This document shows, piece after piece, positions 22,161 to 35,277 of a DNA stretch of 64,000 nt. Position numbers and translations under genes: made by a program. Every line of letters begins with the position of its first letter. The first letter of the stretch is position 1. Under the pieces are notes generated by a model that was not told the origin of the DNA, did not search any database, and worked only from the letters and a program-made list of their open reading frames with translations. Source of the DNA: Ignelater luminosus (lineage: Eukaryota; Arthropoda; Insecta; Coleoptera; Elateridae); the NCBI GenBank assembly GCA_011009095.1, contig VTPC01000883.1, positions 1 through 64,000 on the forward strand, read 5' to 3'.

Positions 22161-24160
22161 ATATTTTTTATTTTTTTTTGCTGGTTATTTTTGAAGTTAT
22201 TTACTATATAATTTTAAAAGTTTTCTTTTTTGAAATTCGCATTCATTCTACGAAAACAGATGTTCTAAGTCTTTTAGAGAATTTTTATTTATTTTAAGTA
22301 TACTTGTTCAAACCTGAAGGACTTTAACAGTTTAGCGTTGATCTTTGATAACTTGATTCGCAAGATAGCAGCTATAGATAGATAAACTCTAACAATGAGT
22401 ACCATGCTTTTTATCCAGCAGATAAATTTATCAAGATGTGAAGAAACTGTCCCTTACACGTTATAGCACATGAATAAATATAATTCAAATCTAATAAATG
22501 CTGGGCTGTTAAATAATTAACTGCTGATTAATTTGTGTCCAGATTTGTAACCTTCATAACCTCTTAAATGTTTTGACTGTTTCTAATGATCACCACAACA
22601 ACATTGAAAGTTATATGCTAAGCTGCTTAGAATTTAGAAAAATATATTTGACGGTACTACTTCATACAAAAATCAGTTAACTGATATGGACTGTTTGCAA
22701 TAATAGCCGTCTTGTTTTTCTATAGTGTTTCTAAGATAGACAATCTGAAACATGCTGCAGTTCCACTTACATTAATCAACTACTTCCCTAAATTCCCTCC
22801 AAAGTATATCAGAACCTATTAAGCAAAAAGAAGCTTCCTGTGATGTTTATGGTAAAAACCAAATTTATCTGTCTAATTCTATCTCATCTTTAGTAGTATC
22901 TAACAGGTTTCCTATTTTGTATGGAAGAATCTTTAAAGATAATAAATAATTTTTTTATTTTTAAACTCCATCGTCCTTTAGTTTTGGAGATGGTATTGTT
23001 ATTATGATAACTAGTTTTGATTTATTAATATTGTTTTTACAATTTTAATACAAGCTCTGTATTTGTCTTTTCATCTCGACATCTATGTACAGGGTAGTTT
23101 GACACTGACAGTACATATTTTAATTAAAACGTATGATAGTTCGTACTGCTGTATTTGTATTAGTCATCAGTTGTTTTAAAAACTTGCACATTAAAGCAGA
23201 ATTACTATTTTCGTTTGTCGATCTTATTTTTGGTAGTACTGGTTTTTGCGGATGTTAATGATTTTGTTATAACTTTTATGTTTCCTATATGTAATTGTGA
23301 ATCACCGTGTATTTGCATGAGCAAATGATTCATTTCTCTGCTTTTGAAGCACACATTATATCAAAAATTTTTTTTTGTATGTTCGTTGTTTTCATTGACA
23401 GTGACCTTGTAAAGCATTTACTACGTAAGCGTTCCACTAACCCAGTTGAAAATATGTTTATGTAATTATTAATGCTGGGCAGATCTGCCGTAAAAAAGCG
23501 CATATATTTATATACACTAAAAGATAATAATAAAAACTCAGTAATATATGCAAGAAATATGCACTGTCACATTAATATAAGCTGTTTTATATGCTTTAAA
23601 AAATCAAAATTAATTAACACTCATTATTATAGAAATAAGGATTTGTGTGATTTAAAATACGCATTTGTATGCTGTTAAGCCCTAATATATACGCAGCATT
23701 CATACCAAAAACAAGTTACGTATGCCATATATTAGAGTCCTCCGTAATGACGTGCATTACAGTTCTTTTTAACGCTCGGGCAGAAATCGAAAGAATATTA
23801 CACCACAATGGGTTCTTCGTGAATGACAAAGTTGTACCTTTCCCCAGCCGTCTAACCACAACAGAAATTCTTAAGCTATGAGCCATGTATAATGTATATA
23901 CAGGTTTTTAAAGTATCCCACAAAATAATCAATGCCTAGGAGATTTCAGGCCACGTCCAGCGATTCGCTAATCTTTTTAACATTTAAGAATATCTCCAGA
24001 CTTTTCCATGATAATTCCGTAAATTCCTGAATAGCTGATATCTATGTACTTCTCTTCTTGAAGAAATAAGAAAATACTACCCGACCGCGGGCCTATGGGA
24101 GTCGATTTTACTAATTTTATTAGGTTAATAAAGGTACTTCCTTAAGTTTTTGATTTTTAT
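22161..24160. other. Non-coding stretch
   Basis: About 2 kb of AT-rich sequence. Short open frames at 23472-23881 have no family features. I see no repeat or RNA signal. Confidence 0.4.
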
Positions 24161-24164
24161 TTAA

Positions 24165-24206
24165 TTTTCTCCCGGTTTCGTTCTAGGAACATCATCAGGA
24201 GAAAAA
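24165..24206 (-). repeat. Hammerhead-like hairpin (CUGAUGA...GAAAC)
   Basis: On the minus strand TTTTCTCC and GGGAGAAAA form an outer stem. Between them lie CTGATGA, a hairpin GTTC-CTA-GAAC, then GAAACC. This has the two conserved strands of a hammerhead core and a stem II, but an extra U precedes stem II and there is no stem III. It is more likely a related repeat motif than an active ribozyme. Confidence 0.35.
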
Positions 24207-24638
24207 TAGTCAGTTAATTAGTCATTACTAATTTTGTCTCCGTTACCTTTCAAATTTCTACAAGACTCATTTCAATGTCTTCGGGCTATCCAAAAAATGG
24301 TTTTATTTTGTTTAGTGCTTCTGTAGCCCCTAACTTAAAAAAAGAATCTCCACATTCCGTTATTGTCGATTTTAGACTTGCGGTAGCTTAATATTTTTTT
24401 ATCGGAAATCTAACAAGATATCGATCGGGTCAATATAAAGTAGAGATTTCAGTTAACAAAAGAAAGTCGACACCACGTCGCTTCTCTTTTAACAGGTTGT
24501 TCTAGAAAATGCTCTGATTACCGTTTTGTAATCTAAAGGCCGAATTATCCAAGAATGTTAAACAGCATAATAGCTTTAATATTTCCCGAATAATCGCATG
24601 TAGACGGGACATTCTGCTTATCACGTCTTATACAGGTT

Positions 24639-25135
24639 GTTTAAAAAGTAGTAGAACAACGTTTAAGGATGAATTGCTTAGGTCCAAATAGGTCGATTGG
24701 ATCCCCAACTTGCAATAAGCGAAAGTGCAGTCTTGAGAACTTAGAGGCCATCGAATCTGATATGCTTCTTTATATTTTTCGCTGTGACTTAGAAAGTATT
24801 AATGCGATTTCGTTCAGATTTGGTAGACTTAGGTTTCAATTCCTGACAAACAAGAGGGCGCGTTACTTTTTATGATAATAATAGAAGGCGTTAGCTACGC
24901 CACCTCGGAATGCTAGTATTACCTATATCTTTTTCGCTGGTACTGTTTTGAAATTTTTAAGGTAGATCACTAAACTGTATCGTTCTTGAGACAAACGCAT
25001 TTGAAGTTTTAAACATGATTTCGAGGGTGTCCGAAAAGTAATGTAAGAATAGAACTACGTTTAAGGGTGGGTTGCTGGAGTTCACACAGGTCAATTGAGT
25101 AAACTTGCAATAAGAGAAATTCCTTGTTAGAGACC
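24639..25135 (+). repeat. Two diverged copies of a dispersed repeat
   Basis: The segment from 24645 and the segment from 25033 share order and words: AAAAGTA, ACGTTTAAGG, GGTCRATTG, AACTTGCAATAAG and a following GAAA. They are about 390 bp apart and strongly diverged. The second begins with GGTGTCCGAAAAGTA, a common start of insect repeats. No coding capacity was seen. Confidence 0.45.
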
Positions 25136-27020
25136 CTTAAAGTAAAGGTTTAGAACTGAGAAACTACTTAGGCCTTCAGCTTTGTAAAGGAGACAATTTC
25201 GCTTACTGCAAGATAGACTCAACCAACTTATTTTGACTCCAGGAATCCGCCTTTAAAGGTTGTCATATTACCAGTGCCGGGGATTTATCTTCGAAGGGTT
25301 CCCAAGCACTTAAAATCTCTTGCATCCCTCCCCACACACATGCACACTTTTCAATGTTTTCTCTTATGATTACTTTAGGTGTGTTTAAATCTGTAGAAAA
25401 TGAAAGTGAGTTTGCAATGTCGGTGTATACTTTGGCTCGTTTTTTAGATTCGTTGACAAAGTATCAATTATCATAATGAAAGACTGATCTCGAAATAAAT
25501 TTCTAGGAATCAGGTTCTCCGCCACATCAGATGCATTACCATCATTGTTGTTTGCGGAGCCCCTTTCAGTACGGGACCCCCAGCACGTGCTTGTTTTGCT
25601 TCTTGAGAAATCCACTACTGCCTATTACTTTCCAGACACCTGTATAACAAGTCAAAAGTACGAAAGTTACAATAACTGCAAGAGTTTTCTACACACAAAT
25701 TGTCTGCAAAAGTTTTTACCGTTGTAATACTCAATATTCCGTTTCAACTGTCATAGAGATGACACATTTTCTTTTTGTATTCACAACATCCTTCAATCTA
25801 TAATCTTACCACCTTACTTACAGTCACGTTAGATGCTGCGTCTAGAGCTAAACACTTTTAGTACCATGGAGATTCCTATGTTCAATGTTTAAAGCGTTTA
25901 ATTTTTGATGCCTTGAGGCCTTCACTCGGTAAACGCAGTTATAGCAAAAAGACAACTAGTAAGAAATTTCGATAGTGATACTATAACATTCGAATGATTA
26001 TCAAAATGTTTTTCAATTTGCAAATTGTTTCAAAATTTAGTTAACAGGATCCACCGTGTCTAATTGTTTCGTTCATGAAAAGCAATTTGGATAACTAAAA
26101 CAAATCGAGATAATGGAAGGGTAATCATTGTATCTCTCGTGTAGCTTTTTTAAATGATTGGCTGCGAAGCGATTAATAAGCCTATAGTACACAAATGTTG
26201 CAACTATAAAATATCTTACCATACGGCAATTATAAAATATCTGACAATTTATTATTGGGCAATGCTTAGCTTTTGACTTTTAAACTTGTATTAACATGTG
26301 TTGATACAACATGTCAAAATAATATTTAGCTTAATGACTTTATTTGTAAATATCATGTATAGTGTAAGAGTAACTAGATGAGAATAATCACTAAAGCAAA
26401 ATTATATCAATGTAGAATTATAGATTGTTACTCTTAAAAGCCCGAACGTGTTTGTTCTGCAAACTCATCTGGTAAAAACTTTCGATAAAATATCATGTTT
26501 TACCTCGTCATGAGACGTACATGTCAACTGTAGAATTCCTACACACGATAATCTCAAAGTTTACTTGTAAAGCAAGAATCATGACGAAACGAAGACAAGT
26601 CCGAAGATAATTATTCTTAGACCAAGGAAGTTTCCGAATGACTGTTAATCAAAAGTTGAGAATATTATTGTTTGTAAATAATACAGCGCTTTACAAATAT
26701 GTTTTAGATGCAGTTTTTTGTGCTCGGATGCTTTGAGAATTTTCGATAAAGCTCACCAATAAACTAAGATTAACAGTGCCTTCGGTTACATTCTAAATCT
26801 GATTTTGTGTTGGTCAGCACTTTACTATTCTTTTAAGTTGCGTTCGTATAATACAACTTCAAGATTTAACTGGGTAAGATAAGATAGGCCGTGAAGATGT
26901 TTTTAAAGATACACAAGAATCGTATGGGACATCTTCCACATTAATGTTTTGTTTTGAATCTAAACGGTTTAATAATTGATCTTCTAAATATTAGAAATTT
27001 TGATTTTTCTCTTGGAGTGT
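25136..27020. other. Non-coding stretch
   Basis: AT-rich with short accidental frames only. I could not find SPH remains here, although the orphan promoter at 27.9 kb made me look for them. Confidence 0.4.
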
Positions 27021-27845
27021 TTATTTGGAAGAAATGTTTTGTCTTTGTAAGTCGTCCTCGTTCTCAGCTATCATAGTTGCATCATCAGCGTAGCGTACCA
27101 TACTGATGATGTTATTATTTAGCCTATAATCCACATTAAGTGAGGTGACACGGTCGATTATTATGTCCATTATGAGGTTAAGAAAGGTTTGCTCAATTTG
27201 TTTTGTGATAAATAAGGCACACGTTATTGATCTGTGTTTTTTGAATCCTTGTTGTTCTTCCTGCTTTGTAATTTGCCTTTCTAGTGTAGCCTTTATGAGA
27301 CCAGTGAACAGTTTCATAGCTGAGCATAAGAGTGTTATTCCTCTATAGTTTTCTGGGAAAGTTTTTACTTCCTTCTTAAAAATAGGGATTGTATAACTGC
27401 TATGCCAATCTTCGGGCATAATGGTCGCCTTTAAGACTTCGTTGAAAAGGATTGTTGAATCTCTGGTGAGTTCATGGCCACCATATTTTAAAAGTTCATT
27501 TGGATTGTTATCCACTTCGGGTATTTTCTGCTTTTTAGCTTTCTAAGTTCTTTGTCACATCATTTTTGTCGACTAATTGTTCAAATCCAAGATATTCAGT
27601 TTTTCGTTCTAGTTCTATGTTGTCTTTGGCAATGTAGAGTTCTTTGAAGTATTGTTCCCATAGTTCGATCTTAATATTATTTATTTGCACAAACTCGTTC
27701 ACAGGTTTTCTCTGTTTTTCACACTTTTTTTGTGCACCACATCGCTAGTAAATTTTGCCCAATCTTTTCTTTTAATCGTTTTTATTCTTGAGTTAACTGT
27801 GTTTTTGATTTCGACGTATTGAAGATATTTCTCGTGTATTGGTGA
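27021..27845 (-). pseudogene. Non-LTR retrotransposon (LINE) reverse transcriptase fragment
   Basis: The open part at 27021-27515 shows NYRGITLLCSAMKLFTGLI (RT motif 2), EEQQGFKKHRSITCALF, and MVRYADDATMIAENEDDLQR with the YADD catalytic box. Upstream, in another frame, are DWAKFTSDVV and KIELWEQYFKELYIAKDN, typical of the region before the RT palm. Stops at about 27530 and 27720 and a deletion between ITKQIEQTFL and MDIIIDRVT show decay. Neither end of the element is present. The 3' end of the fragment is near 27021. On the right it ends close to the SPH-type promoter copy. Confidence 0.85.
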
Positions 27846-27864
27846 GCTCCTATACGTCAGGTTT

Positions 27865-28020
27865 CCGTGCTTTAAATATCATCCAGCATTAAATGGGTAT
27901 TGACCTTCATAATAATAAAATTCATGTTACTCTGAGCAATATGTAGTATCGGTTGGTTTTTAATTAACTGTTTGTGGAAATACTATATTGTAATCAAGAA
28001 TGTATCTCTGGAACGTTTTG
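27865..28020 (-). promoter_or_regulatory. Orphan copy of the SPH1 upstream region
   Basis: This stretch matches the SPH1 5' flank (12512-12625): TTTAAATATCATYCAGCAT, then GGGTATTGACCTT, ATAATAMTAAAAT and GGTTTTTAA, ending in GGAAATA. The order and spacing are kept with small indels. No SPH exon lies downstream on the minus strand; the LINE fragment is there instead. It is most simply the promoter of a lost fifth family member, or of a copy truncated by the LINE. Confidence 0.6.
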
Positions 28021-29515
28021 ACGCATGAACGGAATTCACTTTAAAAAATAGTCTTAGTTGTTCGAAGTATCAAAACACTTTCAACAAATATTTGGTGCCT
28101 AGTTGCTGTTTAATTCGTTAAATTGGCCAAAATCATCTGCGCACTTCAAGATTATTTACCAGTGTTATAGGCTGACACGTTTAGTATAGGTAGTACCTAT
28201 TTAAACGTAAAAAACTCCAAAACAATTTACTTACACTGCTGTAATAGCGCATAAATATACCAAAACTATAAATGGTTTGCTAATTATCTATTAATTTGTG
28301 CCCCTAAAACCATGCATAAATTTACTATATCACTATATGTAATAATACAGTAGGTACCAAATTTGGTATCAAGGCAATATTAAATACGAGAAACTGAAAC
28401 TTTTATAACGGCGACGTTGCCAAGTCTACACGGTCTTTTTGTAGTAATAATTAAGATTATTTTTAATGGGACACGCTGTTACACTATTACTTTCTCGGAA
28501 ACTGCTCTTCTAGAAGATTTGGAAAACAGATTATACTTTTAGTGTAAGAATGTCATGAAGTATTTTGGTAATGCAATAAATAACCTCCAGAATAATAGTA
28601 TCATTTAACCGAACTGTTTAAAAAAGTGAAAAGAAATTTTTAATGCGTTATTCACAAAGTCGATCTAAAATATTAAAGTCCAATACTTTCAATTTTTGAA
28701 CTGTAGTGTACTAAATCTTTCTCCTTTAACCTTTCTCTTACGTAGTTTTTCTTTTCCAGATGTAAGAAAGTAAACCCTTCTAGAGAATTTATGATAACTG
28801 TGCGAAATCTACTTAAATTGAACCGCACAAGCTCTAATAAAATTGGCAATAGTATAGTAGCACTTACAACAAATCATTTTTTTCTAAACACTACTTCAAG
28901 CATTGCAAATTTTTATACCGTACTATTTCATAAAAAAGTTTACCATCTACTATGCTACTAGTAATTGAAAGGATCTACTAAAAGCATGAAGATTTTGTTA
29001 ACTGCAACCGTCAGTACCAGAACGTGCATTCATTTATTTTGTCCGGCCCGTTGTGTCCGATTTGATTGCTGTTTGAGAAATACATATAGTATGTACAGTA
29101 GTGATTGGGATCTTTTTTACAGGAAATGATCAAGAAACGTAAAATGTCTTTTTCGCTTATTACCTAAATAATGCTTTTGCTCTAGTTACAGGAAAATCAA
29201 AATTTACAAGCAATAAAGTGTTAAATTTCGACCACGGTTGTCGACAGAAAAAAGCACTATTTACAGATAATTATTCAAAACATCAATAAGTTATTGAAGG
29301 AAAAATTCTTTATGGCTACACCGAGGGGTTTCGTTAACTTTGGCAATAAGTCTCTAAATAAACTTATCCAAGAATTGTAAAACTAGGCCTAAGTAATAAA
29401 GCACAGCTTTATCATTATCTGCTATAATTTATTTTAATTGATATAACATCAAATAAAGAAAAATAATTGTATTATTTAGTTCCTTTGCTTATTAATGTCG
29501 ATTTGTAAATTAATT
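28021..29515. other. Non-coding stretch downstream of SPH2
   Basis: No gene, repeat or RNA motif was recognised. Confidence 0.4.
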
Positions 29516-30466
29516 TCAAATAATGTTCGTTTGTGGATCGTTGATATTTTCAATAATCCATTTAAGAATGTCGTCTGTTATTTTAAAACCCCGTGCTGGT
29601 TCATTAATAGTGCAAGGTTTATATTCAGAACTAAACAACCAAGTTAGAATTCCTTCAAGTACCCAATATCCATCACTGTTGTACATTATGGGACTACCCT
29701 CGTCACCACTACATAAATTATCTTTGTTACCTTCTTTCTGCTTAACACAAATCACATTATTATCATTAACAGAATTTATTGCAGCCCCTCTTAATTTACA
29801 TTCTTCGTTATCCGCAACTGTAGCCCTAATGTTTTTCATAATATCAACGTCTTTATGTCCAGTATCATCTACTAAGCCCCATCCCGAAGTGTGTACTTCA
29901 TTGAGTTTAGCTTTTTTATATTTTCCAAATGGTAAGCATATTGGTTTAATTTCATCTGAAAGTTAAATTATGATTCTTTGTTTAAAAAATTTAATTTTAC
30001 TAACCCGTGTATTCCACATCTTCCGCAAGTTTCAATAGAACAATTTCGTAGGACTCATTACTAATCCTATTTGCTACTTTAACGTTTAAAACTGGATTAC
30101 CTTTACAAGTAACATTCTTCGATGTGTCATATAGCCCAATTTGGACGTTAGTTCTAAAAATAAATATTTAAGCAACTGTATGCAAAAATAAATGTGCTTG
30201 ATATATACTTACAGAACAAATTGCAGGCATGCGCGATCAGTTAACACATATCTTTCATTAATTAATACGCCAGCACATCTAATGTTTGCACCCGGATTAT
30301 ACACCCTACTTTCCAGTGGAATAAAAACCAACCATGGAAAGACATTCTCACATACTTGTTGGCCACAAACATTTTTTATAGATGGAATATCACTATTTAA
30401 GTTATTGAATTTAACAGCATTTATAGAATAAACGAAACCAAAGAGCAGCAAGTTGAAAACGTTCAT
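29516..30466 (-). CDS. SPH2: secreted clip-less serine protease homologue (3 exons)
   Basis: Exons are 30213-30466, 30005-30153 and 29516-29955. Introns are GT-AG and the sum is 843 nt, giving 280 aa with no stop. A signal peptide (residues 1-18) is followed directly by CGQQVCENVFPWLVF, so there is no CLIP domain and no activation site. All three catalytic positions are changed: His is Ala79 (TDRAC), Asp is Glu121 (YEIVLLKL) and Ser is Glu220 (GDEGSP). The structural cysteines and HTSGWG remain, so the fold should be kept. Both introns match SPH1 introns in place and phase (2 and 1). A TATA box lies about 48 nt upstream. Role: secreted pseudo-protease, partner unknown. Confidence 0.92.
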
Positions 30467-30513
30467 TGTGATGTTTATAATTAACTGAATATTATGTAAT
30501 GAACAATTGTATG

Positions 30514-30522
30514 TTTATATGG
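30514..30522 (-). promoter_or_regulatory. TATA box of SPH2
   Basis: The minus-strand word CCATATAAA lies about 48 nt before the ATG and is followed by ACAATTGTTCATTACATAAT. The same module occurs before SPH3 and SPH4 at nearly the same distance. A conserved block further upstream (about 30590-30665) includes GAGGTCAA and CGGTGTAATTATT. Confidence 0.75.
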
Positions 30523-30669
30523 TTTGTGCGAACATACAGGTGAAGTCATCAAATTAATCTAAATCACATTCGTAAGAAAAAAAACAGAAGTTACAAAAAT
30601 GTTTTGATTTAATTGATTTATTTTGTAGAGGTCAAGAACTATTTTTATTGCGGTGTAATTATTTTGTTC

Positions 30670-32430
30670 ATACACGTATAATAACAAAATAAAATTTCTT
30701 TCAATAAATTTCTCTGTTTTGCTATTTAAGTTTCACAGTCATACAGGTAATAATGTTTTATCTTCATCGTACAATTCTACCATTTCATTTATGTACATAA
30801 ATTTTGTCAATTATTAAAATAAGCAAAGTTACGCTCACAGTCATTGCAAATGAAACACTCCCACCGTAAGTACGCCTAGACCGTGAGTGGTTTTTTGGCT
30901 AGTATTCTATACTAATATATTTTAAGTTTGTTTAATTTCCAATGATTGCGACTATACAGTGTATAGAGTTTAATTTTAAGAATTATTTTTTAAATTAAAC
31001 AAGGCTTTAGTACTACATAGATATTTTTATGTATTACGTTGTTACATAACATTGGGAAAAGTTCCAAATAATGGAATTCTAATATTATCAAACCGCATCT
31101 TAAAAATTATGAAAATTATTTGAACAAATTTTTTGATCCATTTTAGTAAAAAACATGGAATTTGAACTATTACGTGTCCAATGTACTTCTGCAGAGATGA
31201 AGAAACAGCACACAAATCTTACCAGGATCTTCTAAGACATTCAATGAAACACGGGAAAAAATCAAACTACTATCTTTATCAATTAATTGCAGCTTGCTCG
31301 ATTTAACAATTTTCTTCTAATTAGGTTATTTCTTAGAAAAAGGTGTAAGAATTGAACTAGCCAAAGCGCAATCTTATATTCCGTTTTGTTCTCGAAATTT
31401 GTTCGAAAGATCTATTTTTTTAATTAGTGACTTAATTTACTTTTCATTTAGTATTTATGAATAAGAGTGTAATCTGAAACTATTCGTAGCCTGAGAACGT
31501 GCTAAGATAGGATATAGAAATGAGTTATCTCGATTTTAAAGCAACTTATTTAACGTATTACCCACCCCTTAAGATTAGCAAACTCTCACATAGTGTTCAG
31601 CATTACTATTAGCGCCTCATCACGCTTATAAAAATGGTAAAAATAAAATCTTCATTTTAGAAATTCAGAATTATATCACCAACCAATCAGAATATAGCAT
31701 ATCGATGACCTGGCATTATACCGTCAATCACTATCAACTATTAACCAATAAAAGTTGGTGCGTTGATGTATATTTTGATTACTCGATGGTGCGTTTCAAA
31801 ATCTGAAACTTGTTTTGTATTGGCAGCTGTATCTTTTTAATGAGATTTTATACATTTATCTTCTTATAATAATCCGAACTTGTAAAAGTTTTCAAAAGCG
31901 CTAATTCTGGAATTTCCCCATTCTTACAAATACAGAGAGGATTTAAAATGGTGACCAAAATAAACTACTTTCCGACGACGTTATCAAAACTTCCTGTCAA
32001 CGTGAAGTTAGTCACTACAACAATTTGTCAAATACGCATGAACCGATTTATTGATTTTTACTTATGTTGTCACATATTTGTTACGTCGTCCATTTTTGTT
32101 TTCGTTGTTTAGGAGCAGATTATTATTTTATTCCGTGTCTTATTTTTTTCTACTTGTTTCGTTTGCACAGTTTTGTTAAACAGTCATTTTCAAGACTACT
32201 TGCACATTAATAAACTTGCTGCAGTAGGTAACATTTATACAATAACTGAAATAATATGGGTATTTATGTTTTTAAATTTTGGGTTATGGTTTACACTCTT
32301 AAACAGAATCACTGTATTTTAGAGTCGTGCATAATATTGTCAGTGGTTCAATAACCACATAAACAATAATGAAACATTGGGTATCTGTTTCTTTTCGGAT
32401 AAAGTGGTTCCATCTTACGAGGTACGTGAA
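30670..32430. other. Non-coding stretch
   Basis: AT-rich. A weak pair CACCAACCAATCAGAAT and its near complement (about 31679 and 31745) is the only structure seen. Confidence 0.35.
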
Positions 32431-32439
32431 TTCGCAAAA

Positions 32440-32958
32440 TTATAGAGTATGGTCTTCAGAATTTTGCATGAAACGCCACTATATCTCATAAAGATAGGAG
32501 TATGGTTAGCCACGTCTAGGAGGCAAATAATAGGGCCTATATTTTATGAGGATGCTTTAACAGTTATCAGAATATACTGCAATTATTTATTGAGCAGCTT
32601 CCTTATGGCGAATTACAACACGGATATTTTCAGCAGGACAATGCACTTGCCCACACAGTCCTACTAACTGTAGAATAGTTGGAAGAATTTTATAGAGAGA
32701 GGTTTATAACCAGTGGATGATGGGCACCAAGGTCTCCTGACCTAACTCCTCTTGGTTTTTTCTTGTTTGGGCATTTGTAAATGTTTTTCGTACACATATC
32801 CATACAATTGATGAGCTAAAAGATGCCATTAGAGATGCTTTTCGGAACATTACACACCAACAGCCAGAAAATGTGTTTAAAAATATGAATAAACGGATCA
32901 ATCAACGATTATCATGTGAAACACATTCTGTAAAAGTAAATTACAACAGTTTGTAATC
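32440..32958 (+). pseudogene. Tc1/mariner-superfamily (IS630-like) transposase fragment
   Basis: In shifting frames on the plus strand: IGVWLATSRRQIIGPIFYED, then FQQDNALAHTVLL (the second catalytic Asp in the usual QQD context), and WAPRSPDLTPLGFFLFGHL (third catalytic block). After these comes DELKDAIRDAFRNITHQQP, ending at a stop near 32958. Stops and frameshifts are frequent. The N-terminal half and both ends are missing. The FYED block and the C-terminus look like the insect proteins often annotated as Tc3 or SETMAR-like transposases. It is a dead remnant. Confidence 0.8.
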
Positions 32959-32959
32959 A

Positions 32960-35277
32960 TTTTGTCTAGATAATTAATTATATAGTTATATAGTAAGTAT
33001 TTGTATTGTTATCAGTTTGAGTGATGTATTAATTTATGTTTTATTAGTAAATTGTTATTGTGGAATTCTCCGTTTTCTGTGCCAGCATTTTGTTGCTGTT
33101 TTATAATTTATCTGTCTAATGTATTTAGGAAGATGTTAATAAATTATCTTTATTTTTGTCAATTTTATATAAAAGCATTTGATAAACCAGATTTAAAAAA
33201 AAAGTTAATAAATTACATTATTTGACTTTGCGTACTGTAAAGTTGAGAAAAAGGTATTTAACCTATTTAATGTTGCAATAAATTTGAAAATAAAAAATTA
33301 TTTTACTGTATTCTTTCACTATCTTTATCGAGTTTTATTTGTTTTTAATTAAATTCTTATTTTCAATCTATTAAAATTTTGAAATGGTAGGTAACCACTT
33401 TAACAATACTGTTTTTCGAGTAGCATAAACTTCATGAAGAACAAGGTTGATTATAGCCTAACTTCACCTTTTAAGCAGATGACAGTAGATGGATGTAAAT
33501 ATTGGTAACATCTCTATAGAAAGTAGTTTTTTTTGGACACTATTTAAAAATCTCTCTGTATGTCAATAGTGTTGGATGTATTCAATAGAACTGGCAGGTT
33601 TTGCGGCATTCCAAAAACGAGAATAGAAAAAGTAGCTTTGTCTAAGGTTTGAGAAATGACCACGAACTGAAATGTAATTGCATTATTGCCGGTCTTACAA
33701 TTTGTATTTACAAGTTAAAAATACAAATTATAGTTAAAATAATGTTAAGTGTTTCTTACGTGTTTTGTCTGTTTGTTATAAGTAATTAGTTGTCTAAGAT
33801 AACTATGTTCCATGTCTGTGGCAAATGAACTAAGAATTAAATAGATAAATAGATAAAATAGATCCGCAACATATTCAATGCTGCTACTGATCAGATCACG
33901 AGAACCAGGACAGTTAGGTTTTGCTAACCAAAACTATTGTCCATGGTTAAGAATGTTGCTTTCTGAGATCCTTGCCTATTACATTTCCCTTAATAAAATA
34001 AGTTTCCTATGCTGTACGCGTGCATCCAAGATATTAGAAGAAAAATATATATATCTTTCGAGTATTATCTGCCAAATCCAATAGTAATTCTGTGCACAGT
34101 AGTTTACGAAACAAGTTTATTTCGTCCTCATCTTAAGAGCGTCAGAGTTTAAACTTTAAGATCTCATACCGTAGCGGAAGAAACCGGAAAGAACGATGGA
34201 ATAATATTTTGGTTATGTACAAAGATTGCTGATTAAGAGCAAAAGACGATTCTTAACTGTGCCAGATAGAAAATGTTCTAAAAGTGATAAAAGTGCCCGA
34301 GTGATTAGAAATGCTTTACGGTTGCTACGTTCACGTTCACGAGGAACTTTTCTACAAGAACACTGTAATCTTGATCCGATTCGCTCCTCTACTTTTGTGT
34401 CTAGTCTAGTCTAGAAATAGTATTTTGTCCTGTATGTCCAAAACTGAAAGTCGCCTTGAAATAAGGCCTCTTTTATTACGAAACTAATACAATACAGGGT
34501 ATAATGTTAGATGCAGTTCAAGTAAAACTCGCTTCTTTTTCCATATAAGTGTTCAGAGATAAGTAAACGGTTTTTGTGTTTTGGAGCTTTATAGTATCAC
34601 TGTTTGTAGCACTTAATGTAAGCATTTCACAAACGCCATTTTCAAGATATAACATAATAAAAACTAAGAATGGTGCAAACACGGTCGCTATATCAAAGCA
34701 AAATGACGTCGGGAATCTTATTTACCTTTCGCTTCGACTTTTCACCTTTCAACTCTTTTGAGACACATTAAGAATTATGAAATATACAGCGTGCAAGTTC
34801 GATTTTAGTAGGAAGACATATTATGGTCTGACCCTGCTATTAGCGATAAGATTTTAAAATGGCATTCGATGTAGACTAAAATATGCCAGTGCAAGTGTTT
34901 AGTTTTCTACTATTGTCTGTCCAAAAGCATTCAAAATATTCTGTTTTCGCTTTCCATATTAGTGAAGTCCAAACAAGAAGGTCCTTTTTTCCTGATAGAG
35001 ACTTAGACTAAAGCTTTCTCTATAAATATAACATGCAGAGCCACAAATCGGATATAAGCTACCAACATGAATCCCGCATATTGTATTGCATGAAAAGGGA
35101 ACAGCTAGACTAAACCTAAAACTACATCAGCAAGAGAATTTATCATTTACTGTATAGAATGTTCGAAGTATGTTCCAAATCTGGTAACATGCAAGATTAT
35201 TTCATTTTGACATAATGTACTAAAATAATTTTTGTTCCCCTACTCAGAAGCAGACAAACCCATAAACACATCCACTG
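32960..35277. other. Non-coding stretch
   Basis: No supported gene. Short frames at 33878, 34226 and 34576 have no recognisable features. Confidence 0.4.

Noticed and set aside
29523..29966. 147-codon open frame on the plus strand
   Set aside because: Antisense shadow of SPH2 exon 3; similar shadows occur over SPH3, SPH4 and the SPH1 exons.
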